Shown here one piece after another: positions 35,275 to 46,925 of a stretch of 64,000 bases of DNA. Source of the stretch: Pseudoneurospora amorphoporcata (taxonomy: Eukaryota > Ascomycota > Sordariomycetes > Sordariales > Sordariaceae); contig MU859096.1 of the NCBI GenBank assembly GCA_033297205.1, forward strand, positions 166,945-230,944, in the 5' to 3' direction. The notes beneath the pieces were generated by a model. The model saw nothing but the letters and a program-made list of their open reading frames with translations. It ran no database searches and was not told the DNA's origin. The translations under genes and the position numbers were made by a program. Numbering within the stretch: position 1 is the first letter of the stretch; every line of letters starts with the position of its first letter.

Positions 35275-37162
35275 ATGGTCACAGCAACAAACATGGCTAC
35301 TCCATCAATCACGACACCTAAGAAGTCCCATACGGGTCTTTTCTCGAGTCGCACAGCCGGCGGCCGTGTGCCCTTGACCCCTTCTCCTCATCATAATGCC
35401 AACGTCAACTCTTCGCCATTCAACAAGGACAAGTCAAACAACGATGGACAGCGAGCGCCCGCCAAGTCGGTCTACCCCGGCAACCTCAGCTCGCACCTTG
35501 CACGAGCGGCCTCGACCAAGACTAATTGGGACTCACCCAAGTCCAACATAGCGCGTGGGGCTTCGACTCCCAAGAAAGCTCTTGAGCTTGGCGTATCGGA
35601 GTTTACTCTAACCGGTACCGGCGCTCAGGCGCAAGAACAGACTCAGACCGCGCCTACCCCGAAGCCAAAGAAGACGAAGATCAAGGCAAAGCCGATCAAG
35701 ACGACCGTTACTCTCAATGCCGATCGCTTCATCCCCAATAGAGGCTCGAGCTCAGCCATTGCCAATGGTGGTTCCGGAAAGCTTAACATGCGGGATCAGA
35801 AGCGGCCAAAGTCCAGGAACGGCGAGTCGTCCAACGCAACAGCCCTCGCCTCTGCTACAGACGATGCTACTGAGCAGCTCGAATTCGATTCCCTACTCCT
35901 GGATGACGAAGAGGCCGAGACATACGCCCGCCCATCTCCCAACACCGTGGCGTATCAGGACTCTTTGGCCAATGCTTGCGGAATGAACGTCAACACTCGA
36001 ATTCTGCAGTTTAAGCCCGCTCCCCCGGAGTCGTCCAAACCCATCGATCTCCGTCAGCAATACAACCGCCCATTGAAGGCCGCCAACTCGGCAGCGCAAT
36101 TCCGTCGCCGGATCGCTACAGCACCAGAGCGTGTCCTTGACGCTCCAGGTCTGATTGACGACTACTACCTTAACCTGCTGGACTGGAGCTCGGGAAACCA
36201 GGTTGCCATTGGCCTGGAACGGAACGTCTATGTCTGGACGGCCGATGAGGGCTCGGTCAACTGCCTTCTGGAAACCTCTCCTGACACGTACGTGAGCAGC
36301 GTTAAATGGTCCGGCGATGGAGCATACGTTGGCGTTGGACTCGGTACCGGTGAGGTCCAGATCTGGGATGTTGCCGAAGGCATCAAGATCCGCAGCATGT
36401 TTGGTCACGACAGTCGAGTCGGTGTTATGGGCTGGAGCAAGCACCTTCTCTCAACGGGTGCGCGAAGCGGTCTGGTTTTCAACCATGATGTCCGTATCGC
36501 CGAGCACAAGGTTGCAGAACTCGTTTCGCATACATCGGAGGTTTGCGGTCTTGAATGGCGATCTGATGGCGCTCAGCTTGCTACTGGCGGAAACGACAAT
36601 CTCGTGTCGATCTGGGATGCCCGCTCTCTTGCTGTTCCAAAGTTCACCAAGACCAACCACAAGGCTGCCGTCAAGGCTCTCGCTTGGTGCCCCTGGAACA
36701 TCAACCTGTTGGCCACTGGCGGAGGTTCCTATGATCGCCATATCCATTTCTGGAACACCACCTCCGGTGCTCGCGTCAACAGCATCGACACAGGCTCGCA
36801 GGTCACCAGTCTCCGATGGAGCCCTCACTATCGCGAAATCGTGAGCTCTAGCGGTTATCCCGATAATTCACTCAGCATCTGGAGTTACCCCACTCTGGTG
36901 CGCAATGTCGAAATTCCTGCTCATGAGAGCCGTGTCCTCCATAGCTGTCTCAGTCCCGATGGGCAGATGCTCGCCACAGCTGGTAAGATAAATCATAATC
37001 AAGATGCAGGTGGAATCTGATACTAACCGGTTCTTTCCAGCCGCGGACGAAAGTTTGAAATTCTGGAAGATCTTTGAGAAGAAGGCCGGATCTGGTGCTG
37101 GCATCAGCGGCGCTGGCACTTCTTCAAAGATGACCATGTCGAAGCATATGACAATTCGTTAA
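35275..37162 (+). CDS. cdc20: Cdc20, WD40 activator of the anaphase-promoting complex
   Basis: Activates APC/C to trigger securin and mitotic cyclin destruction; target of the spindle checkpoint. Exons 35275-36982 and 37041-37162 give 609 residues. The disordered N-terminus is followed by the C-box LNADRFIPNR (about 148-156), the TRILQF element (about 241-246) and the WD40 propeller (about 290-600). AWCPWNINLLATGGGSYDRH and NSIDTGSQVTSLRWSPHYRE are signatures of Cdc20 rather than Cdh1. The protein ends in Ile-Arg, the IR tail that docks on the APC. A second in-frame ATG lies six codons on; either start keeps all motifs. A leader intron ends 22 bases before the ATG. Confidence 0.95.
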
Positions 37163-38699
37163 ATATTTCGAGTGTCGTCAAGTTGTGTTGGCAGCGGTTG
37201 CGTTTTTTCCTCTCATGGTTTTGGTCGTTTCAGCACGGCGTTTTGGTAGGTCTAATAGTTTTTGTTCCTAGCCCAGGCTAAACAAGGCCTCTGGGTGAAG
37301 CGGGCACATAGAATACCTGGTGGTATCTTGGGTGGATCATGAAGTTATGACGACAAAAACTTTGTATCAAAGAGGATATGTTCCTCATCTGTACCTGATC
37401 ATGTCAGATCGAGTATTTGTAGGGTAATTGTTTAAAGGCTTGCTAGTATGAACTGTAGAAGTTTGTGTGGCATACCACTAGAGTCAAGGAAAGAAACAGA
37501 TTTAAATCAGCGGCGAGTTCGCATAAGCAATGAATGTGTTGTCTTGAAGTCTGGGAGATTGCTGTTCCTATTGCGGTTGTTTACACGCGCAACAAAACAA
37601 ACCGTTTGCGGCGGTGAGGAGGGTTGATCCCACATGAAGTTGGATGAAGCGATTGACCAGGACATGGTGAACTTGCGTGCCCTTGACACAAGAGAGGGTG
37701 CTCTGCAGACATCCAATCCAGGGGGGCATGTTGTTCGCTTCCATCCCGTCTTCCGTCATGGAGTGGGATTCGCAGGGCTGCAGGGCTGAACTGCTTGCTG
37801 CAGGGCGCAAGAGTTCAGCGTTCAGGGCAGTCATTGCAGGCATTGTGCCCGCGTTGCCGTCAGACCGGCAGTGGCAGTGGCCGCGGCTGGTAAGGTTGGC
37901 GGCTGGCTGACTAAGCAGGGGGTGGCCAGGGAAACTTCAAAGCAGGAATGGCAGGACGGTCTAAACTTGCCCATTTCACCACACCTACTGAAGCGCCATC
38001 TGCGCTTAATCAAGACAGCACAATTCGCGCTGTTGCAACGCAGCGAGCACATTCTGGATATTGCGCCTTACCAACTAGAAATACAATTCACTACGAGGCT
38101 TTCCAAAAGTTTTAAGAGTGCAGTCTGACGAGCGGCTCAGAAACCGTGAGAAGGTGGAAGAAGAAGTACCGAGCGCAGGTTTCAAGAACGGGAACGGGAA
38201 CCTCGCCAAAAAAGCGGCGACTTCTCGCAGTGTTGGATCCGCACGACTCACGATTCCCCGACCACCTCACACTCACTCAGGCCAACTCCACACACCACAC
38301 CTCTCATCAATCACACACGCGAATTTGGATCCCAACGAAAGGAAATCGTCGGCTTTTTTTTTTTTAAGGGTTTTTTTTTTTTTTTTGTCCGCGCTTGAAG
38401 GACTACGGCGTAGAAGGCGCGGGCAGCGTCACAGCAGGGCGTTCGGTTTGCTGACATAAACGCGCCCCCGTCATCGTGTGGAAGAACAAGACAAGCATCA
38501 TAGCAACTGAAGGCTCTTGTGTCCCCGTCAGTCGAGCAGTCGCAACCGCCGTCAACCACACAAGCAGGCAGCTAGCTCTTCCATTGTCTCCTCCCCGCCT
38601 CAAGGCATCGCCAACAGCAGTCGCGCAAGTCACCCAGTCAGCCGGCACTCAGTACCTACGCACATCCATCCATCACCTCGCTCCCATCAGACAGTCACC
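37163..38699. other. Intergenic CDC20 to TFIIA
   Basis: No gene recognised. The A/C-rich section from about 38240 to the TFIIA start looks like promoter and leader. Two T runs lie at 38354-38365 (12 T) and 38371-38386 (16 T), separated by AAGGG. Confidence 0.5.
38354..38386 (+). repeat. Paired poly-T tracts upstream of TFIIA
   Basis: Runs of 12 and 16 T with five bases between, about 320 bases before the TFIIA start codon. In fungi and yeasts such tracts exclude nucleosomes in promoters; that role here is inferred. Confidence 0.6.
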
Positions 38700-40531
38700 A
38701 TGTCCAACAACACTGTCGGTACCGTTTACGAGCATATCATCAACGAGGTGATCAACGCTGTCCGTGTCGACTTTGAAGAGAATGGCGTCGACGACAGTGT
38801 TCTGGAAGAACTGAAAAAGGTGAACCATTTTTGACTTTCCCCGTCTTTCCTTCATCGCGTTGCATCCTCCTTTTCCTTTCCTTTCACATTGTCGATTCCA
38901 GTATCCTGTCTTTCCCTTTTCGTCTGCCGAATGCCTTCCTCCAGCTATGTCGATGAGCAAGATCCAGCGTCAGTTAAACACTCATGTGTCGACGACAAGT
39001 GTCGGGTTCTGACGTTGGCTCCCTCTGCTGGCTGCCTTCGCAACGCGAAAGAGTGGGTGGAGGAGCAGGCAGCATTCCGGGGGCGGGCGACCCAGTGCCT
39101 TTTGGGTCTCTTTTTAAAGCTCCCAGTCAGGTTGGCTGGGGCTTCCCCTTTCCCATGACACCGCTTCCGATTGGACCGTCCAAGTGCCGCAGCACGTGCC
39201 GCTTACTGGTGGTCATGTCAACCCCAAGCCTCTGAGCCCATGAATACGATCCATTCAACATTCATCTTGACATCTCGTCTTCCATGTCCCAGAAGGACTA
39301 GGATCCCATTACATAAAGCAGCAGAACCTAGCTTTTTCTTATCATCTGTTGAAAATATGTAACTAACATATCTTGATAGGGATGGCAACACAAGCTGTCC
39401 CAGCTCAACGTTGCTCAGTTTCCTTGGGATCCCAAGCCTGAAGCACCACCGCCGGCGCAGGCCCAGCAGAACACTTCCGCTGCAGCTAATGCGCAGGCGG
39501 CTGCTGCCCAGCAACAACAAACGGCCAACTACACTCAGTCGACCCTGAGTCCACAAACGGCCGCTCGGCCCCTGTCTATGCCCGGCGGCCAGCCAAACGG
39601 CAATGGCGTCGCTATCAAGAATGAACCAGGCCTGGTGAACGAGCCTGCCATCAAGCAAGAACCGGGCACCATGCAGCCCATGATGCACCCTGCCTACCCT
39701 GGCAACAATGCTGCTCGTGGTGGTATGGCCGCCCAGCGAGCTGCCCAAGCCATTGCGAGTCGGTACGGATCGCAGGCCCAGGCTTCCATCAACGCTATTC
39801 ACCAGCAAACTCAACAGCCTCAGAACCCCGGACAGGCACCACAGCAGCAGCAGCAGCTCACCCCACAGCAGCAATACCAGCAGAATGTCGCCGCCCAGAT
39901 GCAGCAGCAGCGGATGGCACAGCAGCCTGGACAGCAGCAACAGCCTTCCAACCAGCAAAATGGTCTTGGTGGCGCGCAGGTAGATGGCCCGAGCGACGGA
40001 TTCGACGGTGTCCTGATGCGTCGTGATGCGGACGGCAACCCGGTTGAGATGGGTCGCGTCGAGATCGACAACCTGCTTCACGCCAAACTCCTGGAGAGAG
40101 CCAAGGAGAGGGAAGGAGGCGGCTTGATGCTCCCGTTGAAGGAAGCTACAAAGTCGCGGGGTATTGCCTCCAACAAGAGGAGCCGTGCCGCTGCTCGTGG
40201 TGCCGGTGCGAATCAGCTTGATGGAAATGATGAGGATGATGACGAGTTTGACGAAGACGCGATCAACTCTGACCTTGATGACCCTGAGGATGAAAGAGAC
40301 GATGACGACGAAGAGGATGAAGCTAGTGGCTGGATCATGCTCTGTCTGTATGACAAGGTGCAGCGCGTGAAGAATAAGTGGTAAGTAACCCCTTCTTTGG
40401 AGAGCATGATATGAGGCCAGGAAACAGCCACTGAGAATCTCTACAGGAAGTGCACCCTCAAGGATGGTGTCTTGACTGTCAATGGCAAGGAATACGTCTT
40501 CCATAAGGCTAATGGCGAGTATGAGTGGTAA
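38700..40531 (+). CDS. toa1: TFIIA large (alpha/beta) subunit
   Basis: General transcription factor subunit that stabilises TBP on the TATA box together with Toa2. Exons 38700-38819, 39380-40380 and 40447-40531 give 401 residues. The N-terminal helical bundle part starts MSNNTVGTVYEHIINEVINA, joined by a long 560-base intron to GWQHKLSQLNVAQFPWD. A Gln/Ala/Pro-rich linker with polyQ tracts fills about residues 60-270. An acidic stretch (NDEDDDEFDEDAINSDLDDPEDERDDDDEEDE) precedes the C-terminal beta-barrel strand set WIMLCLYDKVQRVKNKWKC ... DGVLTVNGKEYVFHKANGEYEW, the most conserved part of the family. The large antisense open frame (39218-40504) is a shadow of the repeat-rich coding strand. 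Confidence 0.95.
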
Positions 40532-42381
40532 GACACGTTTATGCTGCCCTCATAGACGGGAACCTGGGTGGTCTTGCTTTGCTACCAGCTGCGCGGCTGT
40601 CCGCGGGCTTTGAACTGGCGCTCGGGCTCTATGATTGACAGCAACTTTGCCCAGGCCATACACCCCCCCTAAACCCATATCGATATGATGAGGGTATGGA
40701 AGGGGTTGGTGTTTGGCAAAGATGACACACACTTTTCTTTAGTTGTGGGGCAGGCGTCCCTTGACGGGATGTGGTCTCCCACTAGCTATCTTTACACGTG
40801 GGTAAGCCATGGTTTGAATGGGGGAAAGTTGGCCTCTTTGGTAAAACGGCTGAGAGGGGATAGAGTGGATGGGACAAGCGACTAGGAGGAATAAGAGCAT
40901 AGGTTCGCGATGAGCAAGGAAGGAAGAGGGCGAGAATGTGCGCATGAGATTCTGCAAGTGAAAGGGAATGAAGTCAGATGGATATATCTCTAGGAATTGC
41001 CGAGCCATGCATGGTTTCCAGATACCTAGGTGCGAAGTTCGAACAGTTTTAAGAAATCTTACAAAATCTTCGTCAGGCCTTGTGCGGGAATTGCTGTGAG
41101 TATGAACATGCAACGTCTTGTTCTTTGTTTGCCCATGCGACAATCAGCGGCATTACCTTCTATTCGTTGGAATGGGGTGTCCCCGATCAAAACTTGACTC
41201 ACAAGCTTGAAGATCAGCCCTCGGACTTGGGCAAGTCAAGACCCAATCGCATCAACTCCTTATCGTGGCTAGTTGCTGTAGCTGTTTGGGGGTCACAAAT
41301 TCTGCTCGAAACACGCAACGAGAGTGCCACGGCATTTATATTACCCTTGCCCCGTCTCTCGGCTGCTTAAGCGATTTCTCCTGAATAACCCACGATTTTC
41401 GGCAGCATGCGATGCAGTGCCACCGGTAACACTCAAAAAGCGAAACATTAAAGAAGTCCGAGGTCGACCCGTCTATCAAAGTACGAGCCGATAAGCTAAA
41501 AGTCGACTTGAGAAACCCATCCCAGAAACACAAGATAGATGCATGTATGTGCGGTTACACTGAACCATGTCTTCCGAATTTGCGATCCTGGACCTTGTAA
41601 GTTGTTTGGATTTGCAGGCCATTGATGGGTTGAGGTCAACCCAATCGCATTATGCAGGGCAGCACTGTACCACAACAGTCGCTGAAGCTAAATCCGACCT
41701 TATGATGACAATCGCCTTACTCGAGAGAAAGGAGACCCGAGACGAGCTCAAGCTGTATGGTGCTCCAAAGACCATGAAACTGGAACACACTTGGAAGGCT
41801 AGACTGACATGATTGTTATCAGAGCCACAGAGCTAGTTAGAGTATCGAGGTTCTCCATCTCGTATATCCCCGCTCCTGAAATCCAACCACCGGCCACCGG
41901 TCAACTTCCGTCAGGGCCAAGGTCCAGGATGAGAATGCGAAGCCGCAGTAACGCTACCACGGAGCGGGGTCCCTGAAGAAGCAGCAGCAGCAGCAGATAT
42001 GCCGGGCCCCATTGCTACCATGAATGTCTCGATATGGCTATACGAGTCCCAAACCGGGTGGCGGTACTGAAATCACGACTACCACTCTACATATAGAGGT
42101 ACGTGTGGCGGCCGCCCTACCAGTTCTGAACCCCATGAAATGGGAGCATTTTCGGTTTTTTCACAGCTACCTATCATGCGGCGTAGCCAATACAAGTAGG
42201 GAAATACTTTCCTGGGTTTTGCTGCTGGTGGGTAATGGGTTTTTGGTACATAAAGGGCTTGATCTCTCCTCTGTCCATTCTGGGATCTGAGCAGAGCTCT
42301 TCCTTCGAGACTTCTTCCAGTCTTGACATCAAACCCTCAATCAGTATTGCTGAAGGAAGACCTTGACCTGCGTACCCAACA
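40532..42381. other. Intergenic TFIIA to permease pseudogene
   Basis: About 1.85 kb with no recognisable gene. The short frame at 41567-41812 has an ATG but no domain, no partner exon and no family resemblance. Confidence 0.45.
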
Positions 42382-43990
42382 ATGGGTGTCCACATCCACC
42401 AACACCCAACAAGGCAAAGCGACCTCGGACAGTCCTCAACCGCATCAGAGAAAGACGAAGCTGCGGTCCAAGTTGAAAGTGGAGATATCGATCCTGGGAA
42501 CAACGAAAATGTGGTCTAAAAGAAGAATTCTACGCGGGAAATAGCATCTATGCGAAGCTGCACCAAATAACAGGACGATGGGGCGTCGAAGAGCGAGGAA
42601 TCGAGCGGTTACAGAGCGATGAGAGGGATGCGAGGAAGCCGATGACTGTTGGTATCCCAGTTAGTATTTTTATTTCCCTTGAATATGATCCCGGTCGCTC
42701 TGTTTTCGAGCCTGGGTCCGGTGTTTGGGTTGAGACAGATTCCGCTGTCGAGATTTTACTTCGGTTATCATTTCGGCTAAACTTGGTTTGTACCGGTTCC
42801 CCATTTCCCTTCCTCTTAACCCGTCTACCATATCCGTTGACCGTAATACATCTGATATCACTGAAATGTTAATAGCTTGTGACTGCAGTCGCCCTCATAA
42901 ACGTGGCAGTCTGCGTCACCTCCTCTGCCATCAACGCCGTCGTCGGCGCCCAACTCTTCCACGCCATCCAACCTCAAATGCCCGGCTGGGCCGGCATCCT
43001 CATCGTCTCCCTCACCACCCTCGTCATCTGTACCATGGGCCACCGCTTCGTCCACACCTATGAGCGCTACTCTTAGCTCCCTTGCTTCGTCGTCCTCTTA
43101 ATTGTCCTGGAGTCTTCGCCCGCTCAGGGAACTTCGACCCTTTACTCCCCCTCGGGAAGGGAACCGCCGAAGCGTCCGGCGTTCTCTCCTTCGCTGCCTC
43201 TGTATATACCTTCACCGCGGGCTGGGCTGCGTACGCAGCTGATTACAGCATTTACCAACCAGTTGACCCCAAACCAAGCGCGGCAATCTTCTGGTGGACC
43301 TTCGCCGGCAATTTCTTTCCTACCGTGTTCACCGAGCTGCTTGGCGCGGCCGTGATGACGGCTACCGTGCACCGGCCCGATTTCCGGGAGGCGTACAACG
43401 AGGCCGGACTGGGGGGCGTGTTTAGCCATGTCCTCATCCCCCACGTGGGCAAAGGGTTCGGCACCTTCTGCATCGTTTTGCTCGCTTTATCCATCATCGG
43501 GACTAACATCGCCACCGTTTACTCCGTTTCCATGTCCGTGCAAACCCTTGGCCGGAAGACGCAGCGCGTGCCGCGGTTTCTGTGGACGCTCATCTCGACA
43601 GTGGGATATACAGCATTTGCGATCCCGGCTTATGCGGAATTTGCTACGTACCTGGAGAATCTGCTGCTCGCGATGTCGTACTGAATCTCGATTTACTTGG
43701 GAATTTCGTTGACGGAGCATTTCATGTTTAGGAGAGGGGTCAGGGGGTATAGACCGGAATATTATACGGATGCGAAGAAGTTACCGCCAGGGATTGCGGC
43801 TATCACGGCCTTTTGCGTGGAAGCGATCGGGGTGGCAATGGGCATTGCGCAGGAGTGGTATAGAGGGCCGGTGATCAAGGCGGTGGGTGAGGAGTTTATG
43901 GGGGATTTGGGGTGTGTTTTTGGGTTTTTGTTTACTACAGTGAGTTATATGGGGTTGACGTCTTTTGAGAAGAGGTACTTTGGGCGTTGA
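42382..43990 (+). pseudogene. NCS1 purine-cytosine permease (Fcy2-like), inactivated
   Basis: Family members are 12-helix plasma-membrane proton symporters for purines, cytosine or related bases. Recognisable blocks in order: cytosolic N-terminus from ATG 42382; GRWGVEERGIERLQSDERD; MIPVALFSSLGPVFGLRQ; after an intron (acceptor TAG, exon from 42876) NAVVGAQLFHAIQPQMPGWAGILI; SFAASVYTFTAGWAAYAADYS; and SLTEHFMFRRG, ending with TGA 43988-43990. Lesions: TAA 42517-42519 with a frame change; about 40 residues missing between 42650 and 42686, where the first membrane helix should be; a frame break with TAA 42778-42780; TAG 43074-43076 where the family has Trp; a frame change near 43110; and TGA 43682-43684, again at a family Trp. 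Too many lesions, including the missing helix, for sequencing error alone. Confidence 0.85.
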
Positions 43991-44488
43991 GAAGGAGGGG
44001 TGGGTGGGAGGTTCTTGGGTAGGGCTGATTTTAATGTGTTTTCGAAGGGGTTGAGGTAGGCAGGATTAAGACAATAGAAGTCTTTATGGACCGGGCATGG
44101 TAACTTATCTATATACCGAGTATGCGAAACGGTTGAATGAGTCAAAATAAATTCGCTAGAGCTGATACTTTTCGAGTGTCAGGAGGGAAATGGTGCAAGT
44201 TGACAAGCGACAGCTCCGTCTTCATGGACATTTACTACTGGCAGCTGGCACGGGCTGCCTCACACCTGCCAGACAGTTCAAGAATTGCATACCTAGAACA
44301 CTCGAGCTCTCCCTCGCAAAACTCACTGTGGTCTTAACAACATCAAAACCAGCAGACGGCAACTATCACAACCAGTATCACACCCACTACCCAACAATTC
44401 AAATCCATTCGCAGTTCTGATTACTGCCAGATTAATTCATTCCGAATTTATCTTCCCTAGTCAGCAAAGGAACAATCAAACCGAAAAG
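43991..44488. other. Intergenic upstream of cyclophilin H
   Basis: No gene seen. The A/C-rich stretch 44340-44480 looks like the cyclophilin promoter and leader. Confidence 0.5.
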
Positions 44489-45678
44489 ATGGCGCCCACC
44501 GTTCTCCCTGCCTCTGGCAACCCTCTGTAAGTCCCAGCTATTATCGTTGGTACCTGTGCTGTATCGAATAGAGGTTCTCATGTACCTCTCTCCCCACCAA
44601 GCCAACTTCATCAACAACTCTCATGTTATCATCCTCTGCGATCCTATCTCATATCTTATACCACCCGCCTTCTACGACCTCATTATGTTGTGTTTTCCAT
44701 CTTGACTTCATCACCAACAACAACCACCACAACGTCCAAGATGCACCCATCTCTTCTCCCCAAGCCTGCGTTTGCACCACAATTCTGCACCTCAACCACT
44801 TCGACCACAACCTACACCCACCACTCATCATTCAGCAATCATGCCATGCTATTTCATTACATATCCCATCACCGACTTGCTTAAAAAAGCAAAACGAACC
44901 CCAACTGACAAGATCACCAAAAAAAAAAAAAAAAAAAGAGTCTTCTTCGACATCACCCTCGGCGGCGAGCCCCTCGGCCGCATCACCTTTGAGCTCTTCA
45001 AAGACGTAGTCCCCAAGACAGCCGAGAACTTCCGACAGTTCTGCACGGGCGAGAGCAAGAACAATCTCGGTCGTCCGCAGGGGTACAAGGGAAGCAAGTT
45101 CCACCGGATTGTATGTCCTTTCTTCCCATGTTCTCTATTTCTTTTTCCCTTTGTGTTTTTCATTTGGTAGAAGGAAGAAGTAAGGTAGCTGACGAGTGCT
45201 GATAAAAACAAAGATTCCCAACTTCATGTGCCAAGGCGGCGACTTCCTCAACGGCGATGGCACGGGATCGACCTGCATTTACGGCACCAAGAGCTTTGCG
45301 GACGAGAATTTCTTGCTGAAGCATGATACGCCTGGGTTGCTTTCTATGGCTGTGAGTCTCTCTTTCTTATTCCTTCTTTCCATACCTCTTCCCGGCCCTC
45401 CCTCTACATACCTACCTACGTACCGCACCTACCCAGAGTGACGAAGAAAATCAAAAAAAAATCTGACCGACAAAAAGAACGCCGGCCCTAACACCAACGG
45501 CTCGCAATTCTTCATCACCACGGTTCCTACCCCTTTCCTGGACGGCAAGCACGTCGTGTTCGGCAAGGTCGTGGACGGCATGGATGTCGTCAGGAAAATG
45601 GAGAACACCAAGACTGGATACCGCGGTAAGGACGTGCCGAACTTGGATGTGGTGATTGCTCAGTGTGGCGAGATGTAA
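44489..45678 (+). CDS. ppiH: Cyclophilin H-type peptidyl-prolyl cis-trans isomerase
   Basis: Prolyl isomerase of the class associated with the U4/U6.U5 snRNP. Exons 44489-44526, 44939-45110, 45214-45351 and 45478-45678 give 182 residues (human PPIH 177). Conserved core: VFFDITLGGEPLGRITFELF, VVPKTAENFRQFCTGE, the catalytic block SKFHRIIPNFMCQGGDF with the active Arg, NTNGSQFFITT, and LDGKHVVFGKV; the C-terminus AQCGEM is typical of PPIH. The first exon encodes only 12 residues plus two bases; splicing to 44939 restores Leu-Val-Phe-Phe. All three introns end in AAG rather than CAG/TAG, the first after a 19-A run. Trp121 of cyclophilin A, a cyclosporin contact, is Phe here (TPFLDGKH). An alternative start within intron 1 (ATG 44840) would add a Lys-rich N-terminus and is less likely. 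Confidence 0.92.
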
Positions 45679-45681
45679 GTT

Positions 45682-45943
45682 GGGGGGGGGGGGGGGGGGG
45701 GGGACTTGGAAACGTTAGTTGTATGTTTGGACGTTATAGGCGGTTATAATAAATTTACGGAAACAAAAAAAAATTTAGCACGNNNNNNNNNNCCCCTGCG
45801 CCGGGGCGCGCGCGCCGCCCGCGCCCCCCCCCCCCGCCGCGCCCCCCCCCCCCCCCGCCCCAACTGGGAATCGGTAGTTGGATGGATGGACGGTATAGGC
45901 GGTGATTATTCCTTGACGGTCACAAAAATACATTTAGGACGTA
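45682..45943. other. Assembly gap with duplicated, low-quality flanks
   Basis: A run of 22 G (45682-45703) follows the cyclophilin stop. The 10 Ns are at 45783-45792, then a GC-only stretch with long C runs to about 45860. The 79 bases before the Ns (45704-45782) and the 81 after the C runs (about 45861-45941) are imperfect copies of each other: both read roughly ACTTGGGAA...TTAGTTG.ATG.TTGGACG.TATAGGCGGT...ACGG..ACAAAAA...TTTAG.ACG. This looks like two overlapping contig ends not merged. Confidence 0.8.
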
Positions 45944-46925
45944 GTCAGCAGGGCACGGAGTATGGAGAAAAACAATCAACGCGATCAATCATAGGGATGA
46001 ATGGATATGGTCAATGTCGTATAATAACCTGTGGCTTGAACTCGTCAATTTTTGAACGCCGTACCCAGAACCCCATAGCCTCATATATCATATTACTCAA
46101 CCCAAGGCACACAAGAAAGACGTCCAAGTAATAAAAGTAGAGACCGGAATAAATTGCCCAGATTCGGAAGTCCATAGCAAGACCCATAACTACACAGTAG
46201 TTACGAAGTCTATAAGAAGAAGAAAACAAAATCTGAATAACGTATTTTCCCATCAAGAAGGCGAATGAGTCTACCTTGCTTTGTCACATAATCCTGTCTC
46301 AGACAAGAAAATGAAGTAGATTTCAAAATGAAGGACGAGAAAGGAAAACAGTAATCTAGGTATGTGGTATCTCAAAACGACAAGCGAAAAGAAGAGAAGT
46401 GAAGTGAAGTGAGCTAAAGAGAGAAAAAATCGCAAAAAGAAATCCCGAACCCGCAAGATTCTTTATCCTTCCTCGCGCCGTCCGAAGTAGCTCTTCCAAC
46501 TCTTGCCCATATCATCGTCATCACCTAATGCAAGTTCGTCCCCTTACATGCCGATGCATAAACGAGGTTGCCCCCTTTTTCATATCTCTCTTTTCCTCTT
46601 GTCTCGTCATATCCCGCCGGCCAGCCATGCAACAAATGCCTATGCCATCCCCCATGAGTATCCTGTCTGAACCAAAACGCCTGAATGTAATGTGTTTTCG
46701 TCATAAGAGAATGGAATGGTCAAAGGGTGTTGTGTTTTGGTTTTTTCCTGAAAGAATGGTGTCCCGCGCGATCAATGCCGTTGTCCAACACCGTGGTCAA
46801 AAGGGCAGAGAAAGGACAAGAAAAGGTTCAGCGCTTTTTGTCCACAACCATGTCGTAAAAAGCGGGCCGCGTTTTTCCCGTCAACGGCACGAACATTGAC
46901 CATTGTCGTAATATGACGACTGACT
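45944..46925. other. Intergenic between convergent cyclophilin H and LPMO-like gene
   Basis: Convergent 3' region, AT-rich from 46080 to 46440; no coding frame recognised. Confidence 0.45.

Noticed and set aside
39218..40504. 428-residue open frame on the minus strand
   Set aside because: Antisense of the TFIIA coding exon; Leu-rich translation of CAG repeats.
44840..44938. Alternative cyclophilin start with Lys-rich N-terminus
   Set aside because: The Lys run is the translated poly-A at the intron end; splicing from the exon at 44489 restores the family N-terminus.
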